Shown here: one piece after another, positions 59,161 to 64,000 of the stretch
How positions within the stretch are numbered: the first letter of the stretch is position 1
Layout: each line of letters opens with the position of its first letter
Source of the DNA: Pseudomonadota bacterium
Lineage (GTDB): Bacteria > Desulfobacterota > Desulfarculia > Desulfarculales > Desulfarculaceae
Assembly (NCBI GenBank): GCA_018902755.1
Contig: JAHIQI010000040.1
Coordinates: forward strand, 15,639-79,638
Length of the DNA stretch: 64,000 nt
Direction of reading: 5' to 3'
The notes under the pieces: model-generated
Database searches by the model: none
What the model was told of the DNA's origin: nothing
What the model saw: the letters and a program-made list of their open reading frames with translations, nothing else
Program-made: the position numbers and the translations under genes

Positions 59161-59889
59161 CTAGACCCATAGGGGCAGGCGCTCGGGATTCTTTAGGGAG
59201 GCGGGGCGGATGATGGTTATCTGGCCCCGTTCCGACTCGATGATGCCCAGGCTGCGCAGGCGGGCCATGGTGCGCAGGGTGGTTTCCACCGTGGTCCCGG
59301 CCAACTCGGCCAACTCGGCGCTGGTGAGGCGTATCTCCGAGCCGAACTTGTCCAGCAGGGTGAGCAGCACCCTGAGCAGGCGCTCTTCCACCCGCTTTTC
59401 CACCATGTCGATGAGCCGGCTGTTGGCGCTGTCCACCGCCTTGCTCAAGATGGCCATGATATTGCTGAAAAGGATGGGGTTGTCGGCCACGAAGCGCACG
59501 AAGCCGTGGCGGGGGATATGGGCCACGTCGGTGGCCTGCATGGCCTCGGCGCACAAAAAGCGGGGATCGCCGGTGAAGGGTCCCACCAGGTTCAGCGGCT
59601 CACCCCGGCGGGCCAGAAGGTAGGTCATGCGGAAGCCGCTGGCCGAGCAGATGTAAACCTTCACCAGGCCCGAGGCCACCAGGTGGAAATAATCGCAGGG
59701 CTGATCCTGCTCAAAGATCATCTGACCTTTGGTAAAGCGGCGCAGGGTGGCCATGGCGGCCAGCTTTAAAATTTCCCGGTCAGAGATGCCGCTGAAGCCC
59801 ATGGCGTCCTGGAACAGTTCGGCCCTGGCCTCCAGGGTGCTCTCCAGAGGTTCGCCTTTGGGGTCGGCCGTGGGACTGCTTGTGCGCAT
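59161..59889 (-). CDS. Crp/Fnr-family transcription regulator
   Basis: 242 residues. N-terminal cyclic-nucleotide-binding-type beta barrel (about 40-150, GQMIFEQDQPCDYFHLVASGLVKVYI) and C-terminal winged helix (LTSAELAELAGTTVETTLRTMARLRSLGII). It lacks the N-terminal Cys cluster of Fnr, so the effector is not an Fe-S cluster of that kind. The ATG at 59889 is chosen over a TTG at 59907 without firm evidence. Located upstream of and co-directional with the TRAP cluster, it is the likely regulator of that cluster. Confidence 0.87.
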   Translation of the reverse strand: MRTSSPTADPKGEPLESTLEARAELFQDAMGFSGISDREILKLAAMATLRRFTKGQMIFEQDQPCDYFHLVASGLVKVYICSASGFRMTYLLARRGEPLNLVGPFTGDPRFLCAEAMQATDVAHIPRHGFVRFVADNPILFSNIMAILSKAVDSANSRLIDMVEKRVEERLLRVLLTLLDKFGSEIRLTSAELAELAGTTVETTLRTMARLRSLGIIESERGQITIIRPASLKNPERLPLWV

Positions 59890-59947
59890 CGATCCATTTG
59901 CCGTCAAAGGGTTCGGCTGGGCGTGGGCGGGCTTTATACACTACAAG

Positions 59948-59977
59948 ATAATATTATGTTCGCTCCCACAGGGTCAA
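59948..59977 (-). promoter_or_regulatory. Candidate promoter of the Crp-family regulator gene
   Basis: On the minus strand TTGACC (59977-59972), an 18-base spacer and TATTAT (59953-59948) precede the start at 59889 by about 60 bases. Both hexamers match the sigma-70 consensus at five of six positions. Confidence 0.45.
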
Positions 59978-60050
59978 TCCGCTATGCGCGCGGCGTTAAT
60001 TAGGGGCGGCGGGCCAAAACCGGTCCGCCGCCCGGGTTGCCATATGCCGG

Positions 60051-60842
60051 TTACTTTAGCGGGGCCATGGCCTTGACCACCCTTTTGGGATCTTTCTCCG
60101 CGGCCTGAAGCAGGGCGGTCACCTTGTCCTGGGGCAGCCAATTAACCTTGCCGGTGGCCAGGTCGTACATGGCGGCCTTGACCAGAACCTTGTTGCCGGC
60201 CGCCAACTCGCGGGTTACCGGGCTCATCATGAAAAGGTCGCTGACCGACTGCCAGACGTTCTGCTCGATGGCAAAGGGGAGCAGCGCGGCTCCCTTGGCC
60301 TCGGGGTGCTCGTGCATGGCCGTGCGCACCGCCGGGAAAATGGGCGCCAGCAGGGGCGGGATGTTGCGCTCCAGGACGAGGTTGTTCCCCTGGGCCTGGC
60401 TGGATACGGCGGATACCGCGCCGCACTTGGTGTGCCCCAGCACCACCAGTATGGGGGTGTGCACATGGGCCAAGCCGTATTCGATGGAACCGGCCTCATC
60501 GGTCTTGACCACGTTGCCCGCCACCCGCACCACGAACAGGTCCATGATGCCGGTGTCGAAAATGATCTCCACCGGCACCCGGGAGTCGGAGCAGGACAGC
60601 AGGGTGGCAAAGGCGTGATCCGCCTGGTTGGAGGCATCGGCCTGCTGGACGCGGGCCGCGTCCTGGTGGCCGCGCAGGGGCTTGCCGGCCACAAAGCGCT
60701 CATTGCCCGCCTTGAGTATCTCCAACGCCTGTTGCGGGGTAGGATCGGTCACGGCTTTTGCGGCCTGGGCCAGGGAGGGAGAAATGAAGAGCAGGCACAA
60801 GAGCCCCGCCAACAATAGCCTGCTGGTAAAACGTGATGACAT
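60051..60842 (-). CDS. Exported beta-class carbonic anhydrase
   Basis: 263 residues. Interconverts CO2 and bicarbonate. Zinc ligands are in LLSCSDSRVP (Cys, with the Asp-Arg dyad) and LGHTKCGAV (His and Cys). A signal peptide (about 1-27, LLLAGLLCLLFISPSLAQA) places it in the periplasm, whereas most beta enzymes are cytosolic. The ATG at 60842 follows GGAGGTCGAG; an upstream ATG at 60854 would make that site coding. It is a single gene. Confidence 0.9.
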   Translation of the reverse strand: MSSRFTSRLLLAGLLCLLFISPSLAQAAKAVTDPTPQQALEILKAGNERFVAGKPLRGHQDAARVQQADASNQADHAFATLLSCSDSRVPVEIIFDTGIMDLFVVRVAGNVVKTDEAGSIEYGLAHVHTPILVVLGHTKCGAVSAVSSQAQGNNLVLERNIPPLLAPIFPAVRTAMHEHPEAKGAALLPFAIEQNVWQSVSDLFMMSPVTRELAAGNKVLVKAAMYDLATGKVNWLPQDKVTALLQAAEKDPKRVVKAMAPLK

Positions 60843-60973
60843 CTCGACCTCCATTGTGTGGCCCCGGTCGATGCGCCGGGACCTTACGACGTTTAGATGA
60901 TTTGGGGCATGTATATATAAGTATAGCTGGCGTGGTTAGACGAAGTTGATATTTGTTCTCAGGGACGGAGGCG

Positions 60974-61010
60974 CAAAAAAGCCCCGCCGCTCCGGGGAGC
61001 GGCGGGGCCG
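60974..61010 (-). terminator. Rho-independent terminator of the carboxyltransferase gene
   Basis: GCCCCGCCGCTC and GAGCGGCGGGGC form a 12-bp stem. The A run on its left becomes a T tract on the minus strand, just after the gene ending at 61041. Confidence 0.85.
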
Positions 61011-61040
61011 TGAGTGCTTGCAGGGGACGCGGGGAGCGGC

Positions 61041-62486
61041 TTATTTGCCTTGGGCGGCCTTGGGCTTCATGCTCTCGGGCATGGGCACCACGCCGTGCTT
61101 GATCTTGACGAACTCGGTGCCGGTCTGGTCGTAGATAGCCGCGGTCATTACGTCGAACTTGTCCACGCCGGGGATGTCCTTGACCCTCTCCTTGGCGGCG
61201 TCCATCTCCGGCTCCAGGATGTCGGCCGGGCGGGCGGAGAAGGGGTCCTTGCCGTACTTGTAGCCCTTGAGGATCTTGGCCCTGAGCTCGGGGTCGATGG
61301 GCGTGGGGGTCTTGCCGTAGAGTCCGTAGGCCAGGCCCTTGGTCTCGTTGGTGACCATCTTGTACTTGCCGAACAAGACGTTCAACACCGCCTGCACGCC
61401 CACGATCTGGCTGGTGGGGGTGACCAGGGGCGGGGTGCCCAGCTCGTCGCGGGCGTGGGCCACTTCCTCGTACACCTCGTCGATGCGGTCCAGGGCGTTG
61501 GCATCCCGGAGCTGGCTGACCAGGTTGGAGATCATGCCGCCGGGCACCTGGTGCACCAAGACGCCGGTGTCGATGGTGGCCATCTTGTTGGGCTTCCAGT
61601 AGTCGTAGTACTTGGGAGCCACCCGCTCCAGCTCGTGCCCGATCTTGAGCATCAGGTTCAGGTCCAGGCCCGGGTCGCGGGGGGTGCCTTCCAGGGCAAC
61701 CATGATGGGCTCCACCGCCGGGTGGCTGGTGCGCAAGGCGAACGGGGCCAGGCAGCAGTCGATGATGTCCACGCCAGCCTCGGCCGCCTTGAGCATGCTC
61801 ATGCAGGCCATGCCGCTGGTGTAGTGGCTGTGCAGGTGGATGGGGGTCTTGGTGGCACCCTTGAGGGCGCTGACCAGGTTGTAGGCGTCGTAGGGGGCGA
61901 TGAGCCCGGCCATGTCCTTGATGCAGATGCTGTCCGCGCCCATCTCGTCGAGTTGGCGGGCCTTGTCCAGGTAGTACTCCAGGTTGAACACCGGACCGCC
62001 CATGGTGCGCTCGGTCAGGGAATAGCAGATGGTGCCCTGGAAGTGCTCGCCGTTGGCCTTGATGCGCTCCACCACCGTCTCGAAGTTGCGGTAGTCGTTG
62101 AGAGCGTCAAAGACCCGGAACACGTTGATGCCCGCCTCGCAGGACAGGTCCACGAATTCCTTGGCCACGTCGTCGGCGTAGTTGCGGTAGCCCACCAGGT
62201 TTTGCCCCCGGAGCAACATGCCGAAGGGGGTCTTGGGGGCGTACTTGCGCAGGGTGCGGGGGCGCTCCCAGGGGTCTTCACCCAGGAAGCGGCTCATGGC
62301 GTCAAAGGTGGCGCCGCCCCATACCTCCAAGGCCCAAAACCCGGCCTCGTCCATCATCTCGATGGCCGGGATCATGTCTTCAGTGCGCATGCGGGTGGCG
62401 AAAAGGGACTGCGTACCGTCGCGCAGGGTAAGGTCCTCGATTTTCAGGGGAGTGGGGTTTCCGCCCCAATCCAGTTCCTGGTTCAT
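61041..62486 (-). CDS. oadA: Oxaloacetate decarboxylase alpha/pyruvate carboxylase B-type carboxyltransferase
   Basis: 481 residues. DRE-TIM barrel carboxyltransferase: IEDLTLRDGTQSLFATRMRT at the N-terminus, ADSICIKDMAGL with the metal-region Lys, HLHSHYTSGMA with metal-binding His residues, and the C-terminal PASQ-like TPTSQIVGVQAVLNVL. The protein ends soon after and lacks the biotinyl-lipoyl domain with its AMKM motif, so a separate biotin carrier must supply the carboxyl group, as in 5S-type transcarboxylase or split pyruvate carboxylase. The ATG at 62486 follows AAGGAGGGGAAC. The partners are not in the window. Confidence 0.88.
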   Translation of the reverse strand: MNQELDWGGNPTPLKIEDLTLRDGTQSLFATRMRTEDMIPAIEMMDEAGFWALEVWGGATFDAMSRFLGEDPWERPRTLRKYAPKTPFGMLLRGQNLVGYRNYADDVAKEFVDLSCEAGINVFRVFDALNDYRNFETVVERIKANGEHFQGTICYSLTERTMGGPVFNLEYYLDKARQLDEMGADSICIKDMAGLIAPYDAYNLVSALKGATKTPIHLHSHYTSGMACMSMLKAAEAGVDIIDCCLAPFALRTSHPAVEPIMVALEGTPRDPGLDLNLMLKIGHELERVAPKYYDYWKPNKMATIDTGVLVHQVPGGMISNLVSQLRDANALDRIDEVYEEVAHARDELGTPPLVTPTSQIVGVQAVLNVLFGKYKMVTNETKGLAYGLYGKTPTPIDPELRAKILKGYKYGKDPFSARPADILEPEMDAAKERVKDIPGVDKFDVMTAAIYDQTGTEFVKIKHGVVPMPESMKPKAAQGK

Positions 62487-62746
62487 GTTCCCCTCCTTCT
62501 GCGTGCTCGCCCAGGAGTTGGGTAGAGCCGCTATGGTTGTAGGTTCGGGTTACCTGAGGCCGGCTCCTGCCATGGACCGACTCGTATACAAGCTTAGTAA
62601 TCTATGCTGGGAATTTCCTTTAGTCAAGTATCACAGTGTGAAACCGTCCGGCGTCACCCTCTTGTTACCGTGGCCCGGTGATGCTATGGTTACTGAGCCC
62701 CACATCAAGCCGATGAGGGGTTATCTGTTTCAAGAGGACCGGATAC

Positions 62747-63793
62747 ATGGCCAAGGAAAAAAAGAAACCCGCGTCCAAAACCGCGCGGCCGGCTGATTTG
62801 GCCAAGCGCCTGTTGGCCCGCTTCGGGCCGGAAGACCGGGTGCTGGTGCTCATAGCCGCGGATCCCGACGCCCTGGCTTCCTCGCTGGCCCTCAAGCGCC
62901 TACTGTGGCGGCGGGTGGCCAACGTGACCATAGCCAACGTCAACCAGATCAGCCGCCCGGACAACCTGGCCATGACTCGTCTGCTCAACATCCCCCTGGT
63001 TCAGTTGAACAAGGTTGACCTCAGCGCTTTCAGCAAGAAAGTGATGGTGGACAGCCAGCCCCACCACAACACCGCTTTTGAGGGCATAAAGGTTGATGTG
63101 GTCATCGACCACCATCCGGTGGGGGAGGTGGCCAACAACTGCGGCTTTTGCGACATCCGCCCGCGCTACGGGGCCACCAGCAGCATCATGACCGAATACA
63201 TCCGGGGGGCGGGCATCAAGCCTTCCAGCCGCCTGGCCACGGCCCTGGTCTACGGCATCAAGACCGACACCTACAGCTTCGGCCGCTCCTCCCAACTGGA
63301 GGACGTGCAGGCCTTTCAATACCTGTTCCCCAAGGCCAACCATTCGGTTTTGCGCAAGATCGAGTTCAGCGAGATGCGCCTGAAGGACCTGGCCCTGCTG
63401 CACCTGGCCCTGGACCGCTTCGTGGTGCGCAAGCACTCCATGTACGTCCATCTGGGCGAGGTGTCCAGCCCGGACAACCTGGTGCAGATCGCCGACTTTT
63501 TCCTTCGAGTGGATTCGGTGGACACCTGCGCGGTGAGCGGTGTGCATCAGGAGCGTTTGGTGGTGATTCTGCGTAACGCGGGATACCGCATCAACGCCGG
63601 TCGTCTGGCCGAAGAAGCCTTTGGCGAGTTCGGCCCCGCCGGAGGGCATAAATCCATGGCCAGGGCCGAGATTCCCTTGGCCGCCATAAAGAAAATTTGC
63701 AAGGATACTGCAGAAGAATCCTTGTCCCGTTTTGTGATGCGCCGCCTGGCCAAGGCGGCGGGCCCCCAGAAAAATACCTCAGCCAAGAAGTAG
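62747..63793 (+). CDS. DHH/DHHA1 phosphoesterase, NrnA-like
   Basis: 348 residues. A basic N-terminal tail of about 20 residues is followed by the DHH domain: ADPDALASSLALKRLL (first metal Asp pair), VMVDSQPHH and VVIDHHPVGE (the DHH motif), then the DHHA1 domain ending FGEFGPAGGHKSMARAEIPL. Such proteins hydrolyse nanoRNA, pAp or cyclic dinucleotides. The first motif, normally DxD within a longer stretch, is clear. No membrane or GGDEF domain is present, so it is NrnA- rather than GdpP-like. Confidence 0.85.
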   Translation: MAKEKKKPASKTARPADLAKRLLARFGPEDRVLVLIAADPDALASSLALKRLLWRRVANVTIANVNQISRPDNLAMTRLLNIPLVQLNKVDLSAFSKKVMVDSQPHHNTAFEGIKVDVVIDHHPVGEVANNCGFCDIRPRYGATSSIMTEYIRGAGIKPSSRLATALVYGIKTDTYSFGRSSQLEDVQAFQYLFPKANHSVLRKIEFSEMRLKDLALLHLALDRFVVRKHSMYVHLGEVSSPDNLVQIADFFLRVDSVDTCAVSGVHQERLVVILRNAGYRINAGRLAEEAFGEFGPAGGHKSMARAEIPLAAIKKICKDTAEESLSRFVMRRLAKAAGPQKNTSAKK

Positions 63794-64000
63794 CCCGGCG
63801 CTTTCCCCGGCCCATTCCGGCGGGTTTGGACGGGAAGATGCGGCCGTTTGCTTTCCCGCAATAGTTAATGTTGTGTATTAAGTAAAATTAATAACATTTC
63901 GTTAATATTTACTTTATTTGCAGAAAAAAGCCTGGGGGGATGCCGGGAGATGTTGGCGGTGGGGTGGGGGGCTCCCCCGGCCCGGGGGGGGGGGGGGGGG
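63794..64000. other. Window-end intergenic sequence with poly-G terminus
   Basis: A gene-free tail. Positions 63860-63930 are strongly AT-rich, unlike the surrounding DNA, and could be a promoter region. The last 17 bases are all G and the 50 before them are G-rich, which resembles a low-signal sequencing artefact at a contig end more than genomic DNA. Confidence 0.6.

Overview
The window is a GC-rich bacterial chromosome segment packed with genes in short operons, many of them overlapping at ATGA or GTGA junctions. The gene content points to a strict or facultative anaerobe: a Tat-exported periplasmic [NiFe] hydrogenase with its own maturation genes, a three-subunit fumarate reductase/succinate dehydrogenase with a single diheme-type membrane subunit, an oxygen-sensitive two-subunit fumarase, an octaheme c-type cytochrome, radical SAM enzymes, the nickel protein CooT, and a molybdenum hydroxylase next to a CoA ligase and a TRAP transporter. 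Together with the base composition this suggests a Desulfobacterota (former Deltaproteobacteria) sulfate-reducer-like organism, perhaps of the Desulfarculales type. That assignment is inference; no rRNA or other taxonomic marker is present.

Layout. 1-9.2 kb: a truncated M24-peptidase-fold gene, a membrane diguanylate cyclase, a DsbA-like protein, an LpdD-like protein, a GT39-type glycosyltransferase and a radical SAM/SPASM enzyme on the plus strand; then a CobD/HisC-like aminotransferase, a glycine-zipper lipoprotein and a sigma-54 activator with an altered receiver domain on the minus strand; then a small zinc-ribbon/winged-helix protein. 9.4-14.5 kb: two magnesium-chelatase-type ATPase genes separated by a sharply AT-rich two-gene insert encoding a ParB-fold protein and an Mrr-type restriction endonuclease. 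This is the clearest horizontally acquired segment and the best candidate for an undescribed defence module. 14.9-18.7 kb: the hydrogenase operon (small and large subunit, protease, HypC, zinc-ribbon protein). 18.9-24 kb: an RND-type adaptor plus MacB/LolD-type ABC export system and a Yip1-family protein.

24-34 kb: small proteins, then the conserved queA-tgt-yajC-secD-secF block (queuosine and Sec export), parA-parB, a YacP/NYN RNase and convergent plsY. 33.8-39.6 kb: DUF3842, CooT, a metallo-beta-lactamase-fold protein, a PfkB kinase and a frameshifted EamA transporter, then on the minus strand hpt, a zinc-ribbon/DUF3426 protein and a TrkA-type K+ channel. 39.8-46.2 kb: a C4-dicarboxylate operon (fumarase alpha/beta, then sdh/frd C-A-B), a GT2 glycosyltransferase and an unknown membrane protein. 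46.3-50.7 kb: queE, octaheme cytochrome, ferritin, ThiF, ThiS and a DUF2080-like protein. 50.7-59.9 kb: one minus-strand catabolic cluster (Crp-family regulator, TRAP DctP/Q/M, CoA ligase, 61-residue protein, molybdenum hydroxylase FAD/FeS/Mo subunits) that probably imports, CoA-activates and hydroxylates an aromatic or heteroaromatic acid. 60-64 kb: exported beta-carbonic anhydrase, an oxaloacetate-decarboxylase-alpha-type carboxyltransferase, a DHH phosphoesterase and a poly-G terminus that looks like a contig-end artefact.

Three copies of a structured repeat of about 110-130 nt lie in three convergent intergenic gaps (about 9.24, 18.65 and 46.98 kb). Their variable arms stay complementary within each copy. 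No tRNA, rRNA, CRISPR array or insertion sequence was seen.
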